From: Anaerolineae bacterium
GTDB lineage: Bacteria > Chloroflexota > Anaerolineae > Aggregatilineales > Phototrophicaceae
NCBI GenBank assembly: GCA_019912905.1
Contig: JAIOHO010000774.1
Coordinates: forward strand, 1 to 10,001
Reading direction: 5' to 3'
DNA length: 10,001 nt
Shown here: positions 1 to 6,595 of the stretch, piece after piece
Layout: every line of letters begins with the position of its first letter
How positions within the stretch are numbered: the stretch's first letter is position 1
Position numbers and translations under genes: made by a program
Notes under the pieces: model-generated
The model's database searches: none
Told to the model about the DNA's origin: nothing
What the model saw: the letters and a program-made list of their open reading frames with translations, nothing else

Positions 1-1052
1 TAGCGCCCCATGATGAAGCGGTTGCCCAGGTGACTGCTGGAGAATACCGCGCCGATCAGCGGCAGGCGCATCTGCCCGCCGTGCGTATGCCCGCACAGGT
101 ACAGGTCGATTCCGGCTTCATTCGCTTCCGGCGCAATATCCGGCGGATGAAAGGCCAGCAGTCGCAGACCGCTCCGGGGTGCATTCAACATCATGCGCCT
201 GAGCAGCGCCCGGTCCCGTGCCATATCGTGGGTCACGGTCAGACCGAGGAGGTTCAGCGGGCCGCCGGGAGTCGGGATCGTCAGCCACTGGTTATTCAGC
301 AGCTTGAGATTCTCCAGCCCCTGCACGAAGGCTTCGACCCGTGCCATCGGCTCGACCAGCGGCGTGCCGGAGACGCAGTACACGCCCAGCGGGGCCTGCC
401 ATTCACCGATCACCGCGCGGATCGCCTGTTCTGCTTCGGGATCGTGGGTGTTGGACAGGTTGACAAAATCGCCGGTGAACACGATCACGTCCGGCTGAAG
501 CGCCTGGATTTTCTGGTTGAGATCACGCTCGCGCGCCGTGATTCGTTCGATATGCAGGTCGCCCACTTGCAGCAGCCGCAGGGGTTGGTCGGCCTGATAT
601 TTGGACGTCATGTAGGTCTGGTGCGTCACGCCAAGCTGAAACGGCTCGACCCAGGTGGCATAGGTGACCAGGGCGGCAATCAAAATCAGCAGGCCCACCG
701 CCAGCAGCCAGGGGGCCGCCAGCAGGCCCAGGATGCCCAGCAGGAGTGCCTGGACCGCCGCCAGCGCCAGCACCGAGGGTTTATCCGGCCCGAAGCTGCG
801 CCCCGTCGCGCGCAGTCCGGCCAGCAGGCCCCACTCGACCGCGCAGGCCAGCCCAAATGCCACCGTCACGCCCAGCGCCGCAGGTCCAGCGCCGCCGCCA
901 TAGGCCCAGGCCGCCGCCAGCAGCAGCGCATCCAGTGTCAGAGCCAGCAGCACCAACCCGGTCGGCAGCGCTTGCAGGCGGTTCGATTGGACCAGCAGTT
1001 GATGCAGCAGCGATTCTTCCAGCGGATCGATCTGCGGGACAGTCTCAGTCAC
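1..1052 (-). CDS. Membrane-anchored metallophosphoesterase (YkuE-like), 3' end outside window
   Basis: Open minus-strand frame from GTG 1052 to the window edge (350 residues; C-terminus missing). The N-terminal ~30 residues are polar. Hydrophobic segments follow at about 32-50, 55-75 and 90-130, so three or four membrane helices precede a catalytic domain. Calcineurin-like motifs are visible: G-D-L-H (D165, H167), F-T-G-D (D195), a histidine in L-A-F-H-P-P-D (H302) and the diagnostic G-H-T-H-G-G-Q (H322, H324). The usual G-N-H-D motif is replaced by S-G-T-P-L (229-231), which removes residues that normally contact metal and phosphate. Family members hydrolyse phosphoesters using two metal ions; the YkuE-type class often acts at the membrane, sometimes on lipid substrates. 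The substrate cannot be told here. GTG was chosen because it follows the upstream stop by 4 nt; no clear ribosome site is seen, so translation is probably coupled. Family call is firm, activity is not. Confidence 0.88.
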   Translation of the reverse strand, partial: MTETVPQIDPLEESLLHQLLVQSNRLQALPTGLVLLALTLDALLLAAAWAYGGGAGPAALGVTVAFGLACAVEWGLLAGLRATGRSFGPDKPSVLALAAVQALLLGILGLLAAPWLLAVGLLILIAALVTYATWVEPFQLGVTHQTYMTSKYQADQPLRLLQVGDLHIERITARERDLNQKIQALQPDVIVFTGDFVNLSNTHDPEAEQAIRAVIGEWQAPLGVYCVSGTPLVEPMARVEAFVQGLENLKLLNNQWLTIPTPGGPLNLLGLTVTHDMARDRALLRRMMLNAPRSGLRLLAFHPPDIAPEANEAGIDLYLCGHTHGGQMRLPLIGAVFSSSHLGNRFIMGR

Positions 1053-1056
1053 GGGG

Positions 1057-1290
1057 CTAGAACTTTTGCGACATATCGTTGATCAGGGCGCGCAGTTCAA
1101 AACGAATGGTTTCCATGGCTTCGGGGCTGTCGAGTGATTCGATGAGTGCCTGCACGATTACGGCCAGGCGGTAGACATCCTGGGGGCGAGCGGCCTTATC
1201 CTTGAGCATCCGGTCCAGGGCCATGGTGAAGGGATTGCCCTCGTAGGTGCGGTCGCTGTCAGGCTGGGGACTCTGCTCAGTGTCAGACAT
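1057..1290 (-). CDS. Small acidic hypothetical protein (77 aa)
   Basis: ATG 1290 was chosen over the in-frame upstream ATG 1329 because a good Shine-Dalgarno sequence (AGAGGTGG) sits just before 1290 on the minus strand. The resulting protein starts M-S-D-T-E-Q-S-P-Q. About 20 polar, proline-containing residues are followed by a predicted helical body with regularly spaced Leu, Ile and Val and an alternating charge pattern; the C-terminus is M-S-Q-K-F. There is no signal peptide, TM segment or cysteine. I do not recognise the family. It is the first gene of a unit with the metallophosphoesterase, whose GTG lies 4 nt past this stop, so the two are very likely co-transcribed and translationally coupled. 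It may be an accessory or regulatory partner, which is inference only. Confidence 0.7.
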   Translation of the reverse strand: MSDTEQSPQPDSDRTYEGNPFTMALDRMLKDKAARPQDVYRLAVIVQALIESLDSPEAMETIRFELRALINDMSQKF

Positions 1291-1328
1291 AAGCCACCTC
1301 TTTACGGGATCAAAACGTGACGCCAACA

Positions 1329-1334
1329 ATCATA
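1329..1334 (-). promoter_or_regulatory. Candidate -10 element (TATGAT) for the minus-strand unit
   Basis: TATGAT on the minus strand lies about 38 nt upstream of the ATG at 1290, giving a leader of roughly 30 nt that contains the AGAGGTGG ribosome site. No convincing -35 hexamer lies 16-18 nt upstream. The divergent + strand gene at 1543 makes a promoter in this region necessary, but the exact site is a guess. Confidence 0.35.
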
Positions 1335-1508
1335 ACACAAAAAGACGCCCGGTAGTGCAGCCGCGTTCGCGGGCGGGCCGATTTGGGGAGTCTCACCGGA
1401 AGGGCTGGTAAGCATGCGGCAGCAGCTTGCCACCGCTCGCGCTGCAATCCGAAAATGAACCGGCAGATATGAATCCTTCCGCACACCATCCCCATGCGCA
1501 AGTGACGT

Positions 1509-1514
1509 TACAAT
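1509..1514 (+). promoter_or_regulatory. Candidate -10 element (TACAAT)
   Basis: TACAAT lies 29 nt before the ATG at 1543, one mismatch from the sigma-70 -10 consensus. The -35 position has no good match. The same hexamer occurs at a similar distance before the gene at 2246, which supports both sites. Confidence 0.4.
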
Positions 1515-1542
1515 AGAGGAAAGTGACTCACAGGAAGCGGGG

Positions 1543-2175
1543 ATGCGCCGTCTCATCAGACCAATCAGACAGGCCGTGCTCAACCGGGGATGGTACGTCC
1601 ACCCGGAGCGCGTGCTGCTGATCGGGGCCACACCCTCGGCCTGCTTGCAGACTCTGTCCCAGGCTGCCCGGCCCAGCACCCAGCGGCTGCACCTGCGCAA
1701 TCTGTTCAGCGATGGCCGCCGCTATCACCTCAAGCCCTGGAAGGATGGCTTCCTGATGAGCAGCACCAGCCGCGTCCCCTGGCGGCGCGGTCGGGGACGC
1801 GTGGCCGCCGTGCTGATGGGCACCTGCTCGGAAATTGATGGCGGTGTGACGCGGGTGAGTCTGCGGGCGCGGCTGGCGCTGCCGTTCCTGCTGGACGTGT
1901 TTGTGCTGCCGGGTTGGATGAGCCTGCTGCTGTTGTTCGGGCCGCTGCCGCTGCCAGTCGGGGCCGGGGCCAGCCTGCTGCTACTGGCGCTGTCCTGGGC
2001 CTGGCACTGGTACGCCGCCGTGATGCAGGCGACCGAAATGATCTATTTCGTGCAGGTCGCGCTCGACGACCTGCCTGCCGCCGTGATTCCGGTCATGGCG
2101 TCGCAGACGGCCAATACCGTCTACGCGGACTTTCACGAGCAGTGGCAGAAGTTCTACGACGAGCACCGCCAGTAG
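1543..2175 (+). CDS. Hypothetical membrane protein with two TM helices (210 aa)
   Basis: ATG 1543 is preceded by CAGGAAGCGGGG, an acceptable ribosome site. The N-terminal ~110 residues are basic and soluble, with many Arg and a short hydrophobic strand (V-L-L-I-G-A-T, about 24-30). Two hydrophobic helices follow at about 112-133 and 138-160, separated by a short Pro-Leu-Pro turn, so both termini probably lie on the same, likely cytoplasmic, side. The C-terminal ~50 residues are amphipathic and end in a charged, aromatic tail (W-Q-K-F-Y-D-E-H-R-Q). The family is not recognised. It is divergent from the metallophosphoesterase unit and 70 nt from the secreted SH3 protein, which has its own -10 candidate. 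Codon bias matches its neighbours, so the reading frame is well supported even though the function is unknown. Confidence 0.75.
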   Translation: MRRLIRPIRQAVLNRGWYVHPERVLLIGATPSACLQTLSQAARPSTQRLHLRNLFSDGRRYHLKPWKDGFLMSSTSRVPWRRGRGRVAAVLMGTCSEIDGGVTRVSLRARLALPFLLDVFVLPGWMSLLLLFGPLPLPVGAGASLLLLALSWAWHWYAAVMQATEMIYFVQVALDDLPAAVIPVMASQTANTVYADFHEQWQKFYDEHRQ

Positions 2176-2207
2176 CGGTCAGGGTCGTGCTTTTGAGACG
2201 TTCCATT

Positions 2208-2213
2208 TACAAT
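2208..2213 (+). promoter_or_regulatory. Candidate -10 element (TACAAT)
   Basis: TTTACAAT ends 32 nt before the ATG at 2246, with the AAAGAGGTG ribosome site between them. A TTGAGA lies only 9 nt upstream, too close to serve as -35. The call rests on the -10 hexamer, its position and its similarity to the element at 1509. Confidence 0.4.
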
Positions 2214-2245
2214 AAGCAGCAGGCGATACGGAAAGAGGTGTGTCC

Positions 2246-3169
2246 ATGACCAAACGCTGCGGGATGATGAGTCTTCTGATGCTGGTCATCGTGTGGATTG
2301 GGCGGCCAGTCCAGGCGCAGGTCGATGTCGGCTGCGGGCCATCGCTGCCGCTGGCGGCGGGCCTGCACGTCAATACGCGACCCGGCATCTACATCCGCAA
2401 CCTGCCGACTCGCAGCGGCGGCATCGCGGAATATTTGCAGGACAGCCTCACCTTCCAGATCGTCGAAGGCCCGGCCTGCGCCGATGGTCTGAACTGGTGG
2501 CGGGTCACAGGACCCTCCAACATCAACCCCGGCTGGATCGCCGAAAAAGAAGCGCCGGATGGCCGCTACCTGATATTCAAAGTCGAAGTCGATCCGGCGA
2601 CGCTGTGCCCCGACCCGCTTAATCTGGTGAGCGGTTCGCACATGCCGCTGCTGAACGATGTGCGCATCCGTCAGGAACCCACGCTGGAGGGGCTGGTGCT
2701 GCACGTCGCGCCCCAGGGCGATACCGCCACGATCGTCGGTGGGCCGCAGTGTGTCGAGATGCTCAACTGGTGGCAGGTCCAGGTCACCTGGCAGGGCATC
2801 CTCATTCAGGGCTGGATGGCCGAAGGGCAATACGGTGCGACTTTCGTCACGGACCCCGATTTGCCCTCGCCGGACAAGGTCTGTGGGCCGCCCATGCGCC
2901 TGCATCTCGGCGACCGGGCCTCGGTCAACGTGGAGGATTATAAGCCCAAGAACCTGCGCGTCGCGCCGGGGCTGGATGGCACCCTGCTGTATTCGCTGAT
3001 CGAGGGCATCGCCTTCGACGTGCTGGAGGGGCCGGTCTGCGCCGATAATCTCAACTGGTGGAAGATTCAGATCGTGTCTCGACCAGAAGTGATCGGCTGG
3101 CTGTCGGAAGGCGGCCCCGGCAACCGCGCTATCAAACGCTTCACGCAGGACCGCCTGCCCGGACATTGA
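2246..3169 (+). CDS. Secreted protein with three tandem SH3-like repeats
   Basis: ATG 2246 was chosen because AAAGAGGTG lies 5 nt upstream; an in-frame GTG at 2240 overlaps that ribosome site. The first ~24 residues form a signal peptide (basic start, hydrophobic core, V-Q-A cut before Q-V-D). The mature protein contains three homologous repeats at about 30-115, 121-203 and 213-298. Each begins with C-(G/P)-x-P, has an R-x-x-P/A-x-x-x-G segment resembling the bacterial SH3 RT-loop, then a second Cys, L-N-W-W (83-85, 174-176, 270-272) and a closing G-W-(I/M/L)-(A/S)-E. Cys pairs 30/78, 121/169 and 213/265 recur at equal positions, so one disulfide per repeat is likely. Bacterial SH3 domains usually bind cell-wall or surface polymers; no enzymatic domain is attached. 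Extracytoplasmic binding or structural role is inferred. 307 residues. Confidence 0.85.
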   Translation: MTKRCGMMSLLMLVIVWIGRPVQAQVDVGCGPSLPLAAGLHVNTRPGIYIRNLPTRSGGIAEYLQDSLTFQIVEGPACADGLNWWRVTGPSNINPGWIAEKEAPDGRYLIFKVEVDPATLCPDPLNLVSGSHMPLLNDVRIRQEPTLEGLVLHVAPQGDTATIVGGPQCVEMLNWWQVQVTWQGILIQGWMAEGQYGATFVTDPDLPSPDKVCGPPMRLHLGDRASVNVEDYKPKNLRVAPGLDGTLLYSLIEGIAFDVLEGPVCADNLNWWKIQIVSRPEVIGWLSEGGPGNRAIKRFTQDRLPGH

Positions 3170-3187
3170 GTCAAGCGAGGAAAACAG

Positions 3188-3718
3188 ATGGTCGCGCAAC
3201 CGCACGTCATGACCGCGGAACAATTTGACGAATTCCTGCACCGGCCCGAAAACGCCGACCGGGATTTCGAGTTCATCGCCGGGGAGATTATCGAGGTACC
3301 GAGCAATACTCAGTCATCTGAAATTGCGATCACAATCGCAGCTTACTTCAAAATGTATCTGATTCAGAATCAGATCGACGGCCATGTCACCGGTGAGGCC
3401 GGGCTGTATCGGATTGGCGACGAACGTTATGCCCAGGATGTCGCCTTCAAGCGCACCCCGACCACGACCGAGCACGTGGACCCGAACCCGCCTGAACTGG
3501 TCATCGAAGTGGTTTCGCCCTCCGACGACCCGCGTCTGCTGTCGATCAAGATCAGCAACTATCTGGCCGTCGGCACCACCGTATGGGTCGCCTATCCCGC
3601 TGACCAGCGCGTCGTCACCCACGTTCCGGGCAAAGGGGCAACCATCCTCTCGGCGGATGATACCCTGACCTACGCTGGACTCCCCGGCTTCGAGCTGCCG
3701 GTCAAAAACATATTCTGA
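3188..3718 (+). CDS. Uma2 family endonuclease (DUF820, PD-(D/E)XK fold)
   Basis: 176 residues, starting at ATG 3188 after GCGAGGAAAACAG, 18 nt downstream of the SH3 gene, so probably co-transcribed with it. The layout is that of Uma2/DUF820 proteins: an N-terminal M-T-A-E-Q-F-D-E-F segment, the F-E-F-I-A-G-E-I-I-E-V strand pair (27-37), a D-V-A-F motif (D84), P-E-L-V-I-E-V-V-S-P-S-D (E107) and K121 in K-I-S-N-Y-L-A-V-G, followed by V-W-V-A-Y-P. These supply the acidic pair and lysine of a PD-(D/E)XK nuclease core. The residue before D84 is Gln rather than the usual Pro. The family is greatly expanded in Chloroflexota and Cyanobacteria, often near mobile elements; its substrate is poorly known. 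Here it lies next to a RAYT transposase. Family call is strong; nuclease activity is inferred. Confidence 0.87.
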   Translation: MVAQPHVMTAEQFDEFLHRPENADRDFEFIAGEIIEVPSNTQSSEIAITIAAYFKMYLIQNQIDGHVTGEAGLYRIGDERYAQDVAFKRTPTTTEHVDPNPPELVIEVVSPSDDPRLLSIKISNYLAVGTTVWVAYPADQRVVTHVPGKGATILSADDTLTYAGLPGFELPVKNIF

Positions 3719-3763
3719 GGCGCAGATGCCTTGCGACACCGCTCAGAGGCCAGGACACAGCCC

Positions 3764-4309
3764 ATGCCGTATGACCCGCAGAAACATCATCGCCGCTCCG
3801 TTCGTCTGCCAGGGTATGATTATGCTCAGGGCGGCGCGTATTTTGTGACCATCTGCGCCTATCATCAGGCCTGCTTGTTTGGCAGCGTGGACCAGAATGC
3901 GGAGATGCGGCTCAATCGGTATGGGCAGATAGTGGAACGGGCGTGGCAGCAAGTGGCGACACTGCGTCGGCAAATTGAAACGGACGTTTTTGTGGTGATG
4001 CCCAACCATGTTCATGGTATCCTGATTATCCATACGCCGGTAGGGGCGACGCTTGCGTCGCCCAGCAACGAACGCCCGCAAGGACCCCCATCGGGATCGC
4101 TGGGAGCTGTAGTAGGCGGGTTTAAAGCCGCAGACGCGCGAGAAATCAATCGTGCGCGCCAGACGCCCGGCGCACCCGTATGGCAGCGGAGTTTCCATGA
4201 GGTCATTATTCGCAGCGAGGCGGTGCTCAACCGGCTCCGGCAGTACATTGATGCGAACCCGGCACGCTGGGCTGAGGACCGGTATTATTCCAGCTGCCTA
4301 TACGGATGA
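3764..4309 (+). CDS. REP-associated tyrosine transposase (RAYT, Y1_Tnp/IS200-like)
   Basis: The start at ATG 3764 (M-P-Y-D-P-Q-K-H-H-R-R-S) was preferred over ATG 3731 because AGGA lies upstream at a usable distance and homologous proteins begin with such a basic stretch; 181 residues. RAYT proteins are single-copy HUH single-strand transposases that nick and join REP palindromes. Visible here: the F-V-T-I-C strand (27-31), the HUH motif M-P-N-H-V-H-G (H82, H84), L-G-A-V-V-G-G-F-K (113-121), W-Q-R-S-F-H-E-V-I-I-R (140-150) and R-Q-Y-I-D-A-N-P with the presumed catalytic Tyr161. Residues 94-100 are encoded by a perfect palindrome, and an inverted copy follows the stop. The frame is intact and all key residues are present, so the protein may be active. 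It lies between a Uma2 gene and a small STAS-like gene. Confidence 0.92.
   Translation: MPYDPQKHHRRSVRLPGYDYAQGGAYFVTICAYHQACLFGSVDQNAEMRLNRYGQIVERAWQQVATLRRQIETDVFVVMPNHVHGILIIHTPVGATLASPSNERPQGPPSGSLGAVVGGFKAADAREINRARQTPGAPVWQRSFHEVIIRSEAVLNRLRQYIDANPARWAEDRYYSSCLYG
4037..4063 (+). repeat. REP-like palindrome, copy 1 (inside the transposase gene)
   Basis: A short lead (CCGGTAG) is followed by a perfect palindrome with 9-bp arms GGGCGACGC and GCGTCGCCC around a TT centre (4044-4063). It is translated in frame as G-A-T-L-A-S-P of the RAYT protein. On the opposite strand the same element recurs just after the gene at 4311-4337, differing only at the stem position noted there and in the central dinucleotide. 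Confidence 0.85.
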
Positions 4310-4310
4310 A

Positions 4311-4337
4311 GGGCGAGGCTTGCCTCGCCCCTACCGG
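4311..4337 (-). repeat. REP-like palindrome, copy 2 (just after the transposase stop)
   Basis: Perfect palindrome with 9-bp arms GGGCGAGGC and GCCTCGCCC around TT (4311-4330), followed by CTACCGG. Read on the minus strand it matches copy 1 from CCGGTAGGGGCGA onwards. The stem differs by one paired C-G to G-C swap, which preserves pairing. It begins 2 nt past the transposase TGA. No T-run follows, so it fits a REP substrate better than an intrinsic terminator, although it could still slow transcription. Confidence 0.85.
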
Positions 4338-4362
4338 AGAATCATGAAACGCGAGAAGAATC

Positions 4363-4752
4363 ATGCCTGTCGATTTTGATTGGGATAACGACGCCCAGAC
4401 GGTGCTGCGGGTGATCCCGACTCCACCCTGGAACTGGAACGATTTTCACAAGGGGCTGCGCCGGGCCGCCTTCTGGCTGGATGCGGTCGATCATGACGTC
4501 GAGATCCTCATTGACCTGCGCCGGAGCGGGAAGCTGCCTGCCGGGGTGCTGGGCCATATCCGCAGCCTGGGCGTGTCGATCCATCCTAACAGCCGCGACC
4601 GCGCCGTGATCATCGGCCTGGACGAGACGATTGCTGCGCCGTTGGGCGGGGCCGATCACACCTATCAGGACTCCGCGCGTCTGATTCGCTTCGTCGAGAC
4701 CGACGCCGAGGCGCAGGCGGTCCTGGCGCAGTGGCAGGCGGAGACATCATGA
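4363..4752 (+). CDS. Small STAS-like / SpoIIAA-type hypothetical protein (129 aa)
   Basis: ATG 4363 follows GAGAAGAATC, a modest ribosome site; the nearby ATG 4344 opens only a short frame. The protein is soluble. Its order of elements suggests an alpha/beta domain like STAS or SEC14/SpoIIAA: an N-terminal strand with P-P-W-N-W-N-D-F-H-K-G (about 21-31, the common 'W-x-W-x-D-F' start of a helix), a central hydrophobic strand V-E-I-L-I-D-L (46-52), then P-A-G-V-L-G-H-I-R, a strand with R-A-V-I-I-G-L-D-E (80-88), and a last strand R-L-I-R-F-V-E-T with a helical tail rich in Ala and Glu. The assignment is by pattern only. No phosphorylatable Ser of anti-sigma antagonist type can be pinned down. 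It lies 33 nt after REP copy 2 and 43 nt before the flippase gene. Confidence 0.65.
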   Translation: MPVDFDWDNDAQTVLRVIPTPPWNWNDFHKGLRRAAFWLDAVDHDVEILIDLRRSGKLPAGVLGHIRSLGVSIHPNSRDRAVIIGLDETIAAPLGGADHTYQDSARLIRFVETDAEAQAVLAQWQAETS

Positions 4753-4795
4753 TGCGGTCGTTATTCCCCTCAAACTCAAATATGGTTGGAGGTCG

Positions 4796-6304
4796 ATGAC
4801 CGCCTCGATTTCCGCTCAGGACGCGCGACGAGCAGCGCGCAACGCCGGGGCACTGGCGACGGCCAGCATCCTCAGTAAGGGCGTGCTGTTCGTCTGGCAG
4901 TTGGTCCTGGCCCGTGCCATCGGCGAAGCGGCGTATGGCGTGTACGGCACGGTGGGCGCGTTCATCGCCATCGGCACCGCCGTCGTCAACTTCGGCATGG
5001 GACCGATCGTCATCCGCGACGTGGCCCGCGCGCCCCAGCACACCGGCAAGTATCTGACCGCCACGCTGATCATGCAGTCGGTGCTGGCGGTGCTGGCTTA
5101 TGGACTGGTGAACGGCGCGGCGGCGCTCGGCGGTTACGATGCGTCAATTCGCGGGCTGCTGGCGCTGGCGGCGGTCAGTCTGCTGGTCGATGTCCTCGGC
5201 AACATGACCAACGACCTGCTGCTGGCCCAGGAGCGGATGCGGGCCTCCGCAGCGGTGTCGGTCGGCCACATCCTGGTGCTGATCACGCTGGCAGGTGTGG
5301 CGCTGCTGGCCGGGCAGGGGCTGGTCGGCGTCTACGTGGCGACCCTGGCCGCCGGGGGGCTGCGCGCGCTGGTGCTGTGGGGCCTGGTGCTGCGCGGCGG
5401 AGTCCGTCCGGCCTGGCCGTTTGACCGCCAGATTGCCGGGCCACTGCTGCGCAATGGCGCGCCGCTGGCCGTGTCCGCCTTCCTGTCGCTGGCCTACCAG
5501 CACGCCGACAAGCTCATCACGACGCGCTTTGTCGGCACGGTGCAGACCGGTCACCTGACCGCCGCCTTTGTGGTCATCTTTGGGGTGATTGAACTGCTCA
5601 ACACGACGATTCTGATCGCCACCTACCCGATGATGTCGCGCTATCACGAGGCCGGGCAGGGCGAAACCTTCGGCTTCATCGTCGAAAAACTGGTCTTCTT
5701 TACCCTGCTCATCAGCCTGCCGCTGGCGCTGGTCCTGTCGATTTTTGCGGCGGACATCACCGTGCCCCTGTTCGGCGCGGATTTCCGCCCGGCGGCGGAC
5801 GCGCTGCGCATCCTCATCTGGTACGCGGCGGCGGCCATGACGGTCGCCACCTTAGCCCAGGCGATGGTCGTTCAGAACCGGCAGCGCACCCTGCTCGTCC
5901 TGCGCACGATCGGGCTGGGCATCAACATCGCCCTCGACTTCCTGCTGATCCCGGTGCTGACGATCACCGGCGCAGCGCTGGCGTCGCTGACGGCGGAAAG
6001 CCTGATTCTGCTCCTGCTGGTCAGCCGATTCCAGGCCGCTGGCTGGGATTGGCGGCGGATGATTCCCCGCCTGCTGCGTCTTGCCATACTGACCGGGCTG
6101 GTCGGACTGGCAATGGCACTGCTCGGCACTCTGCACCCCCTGCTCGGCATGATCGGCGGGCCGCTGCTGTATGCCGCCGGGCTGATCGTCGCCCAGGTGC
6201 TCGCGCCTGACGATTGGGATCTGCTCTACCGACTGGCGGCGGCGATGCCGGGTGGTACGCTGATCCGCCGCTTCTGGCACCGCGACGTGACCCTGAACTG
6301 GTGA
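4796..6304 (+). CDS. Oligosaccharide/polysaccharide flippase (Wzx-like, MOP superfamily)
   Basis: 502 residues, mostly hydrophobic, with about 12-14 membrane helices, as in Wzx/RfbX-type flippases. ATG 4796 lies just after TTGGAGGT, a strong but rather close ribosome site (3 nt from GGAGG). The family start is typical: a basic amphipathic N-terminus (A-R-R-A-A-R-N-A-G), then a first helix, then R-A-I-G-E-A-A-Y-G-V-Y-G (about 40-51), the 'G-x-x-x-Y-G-x-Y' hallmark, followed by N-F-G-M-G-P-I-V-I-R-D-V-A-R. The middle has a Y-Q-H-A-D-K-L-I-T segment (about 238-246) matching the 'D-K' site of the central helices, and the second half repeats the bundle, including L-F-G-A-D-F-R-P-A. Such proteins move lipid-linked glycans across the cytoplasmic membrane. 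No glycosyltransferase is in the window, so the pathway is unknown. Confidence 0.93.
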   Translation: MTASISAQDARRAARNAGALATASILSKGVLFVWQLVLARAIGEAAYGVYGTVGAFIAIGTAVVNFGMGPIVIRDVARAPQHTGKYLTATLIMQSVLAVLAYGLVNGAAALGGYDASIRGLLALAAVSLLVDVLGNMTNDLLLAQERMRASAAVSVGHILVLITLAGVALLAGQGLVGVYVATLAAGGLRALVLWGLVLRGGVRPAWPFDRQIAGPLLRNGAPLAVSAFLSLAYQHADKLITTRFVGTVQTGHLTAAFVVIFGVIELLNTTILIATYPMMSRYHEAGQGETFGFIVEKLVFFTLLISLPLALVLSIFAADITVPLFGADFRPAADALRILIWYAAAAMTVATLAQAMVVQNRQRTLLVLRTIGLGINIALDFLLIPVLTITGAALASLTAESLILLLLVSRFQAAGWDWRRMIPRLLRLAILTGLVGLAMALLGTLHPLLGMIGGPLLYAAGLIVAQVLAPDDWDLLYRLAAAMPGGTLIRRFWHRDVTLNW

Positions 6305-6595
6305 GACCCTCCCAAAACCCATGATACAATCGAGGGGCAGTCCTACCGGCCAAAATCGGTCATTCGGGCCTGTCTCAAAAACCTGAACCGCCGCAGACTG
6401 GGAGTGCCGGACCGGGCGAGGTCGGCGCGCTGACGGCAGTCTGGCTGTTAAAGGTAATGGTGCTGGATGCCCAGCCGGTGCAGGTCCTCTTCGACCAGAA
6501 TCTGGGGGATGTGAAAACACGCATCCAACAGTTTATACATGACAAGGAGCCGTTGTGGAGAGACAAACTGCCTCACTACCCGAGGGAAGCGCCGC
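6305..6595 (+). other. 291-nt intergenic or leader region with no assigned gene
   Basis: It lies between the flippase and the phosphatase. After the TACAAT box there is no clear terminator or tRNA. A + frame from 6457 reads like protein for about 45 residues (M-V-L-D-A-Q-P-V-Q-V-L-F-D-Q-N), then passes out of frame across the phosphatase gene. A short minus frame at 6448-6540 (M-Y-K-L-L-D-A-C-F-H) also reads sensibly but lacks a ribosome site. Either could be a remnant of a lost gene or a small leader peptide; neither is supported enough to call. Confidence 0.5.
6325..6330 (+). promoter_or_regulatory. Candidate -10 element (TACAAT) with a long leader
   Basis: ATGATACAAT occurs 20 nt after the flippase stop. 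If used, transcription would start near 6337 and leave about 260 nt of leader before the phosphatase ATG at 6596. The -35 region is poor. The call rests on recurrence of TACAAT upstream of other genes here. Confidence 0.3.

Noticed and set aside
30..1082. 350-residue + strand open frame
   Set aside because: It is rich in Gln, Arg and His with no fold-like pattern, and lies opposite the metallophosphoesterase frame, which has clear motifs.
1302..1700. 132-residue minus frame across the divergent intergenic region
   Set aside because: It overlaps the better supported + gene at 1543 and the promoter region, and its composition is Arg-, Cys- and Ser-rich as in shadows.
2207..3241. 344-residue minus frame
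   Set aside because: It is the shadow of the SH3-repeat gene and the start of the Uma2 gene; its composition is non-protein-like and it lacks a ribosome site.
4311..4330. Palindrome after the transposase as an intrinsic terminator
   Set aside because: No T-run follows, and an almost identical element lies inside the coding region, so a REP origin is the better explanation.
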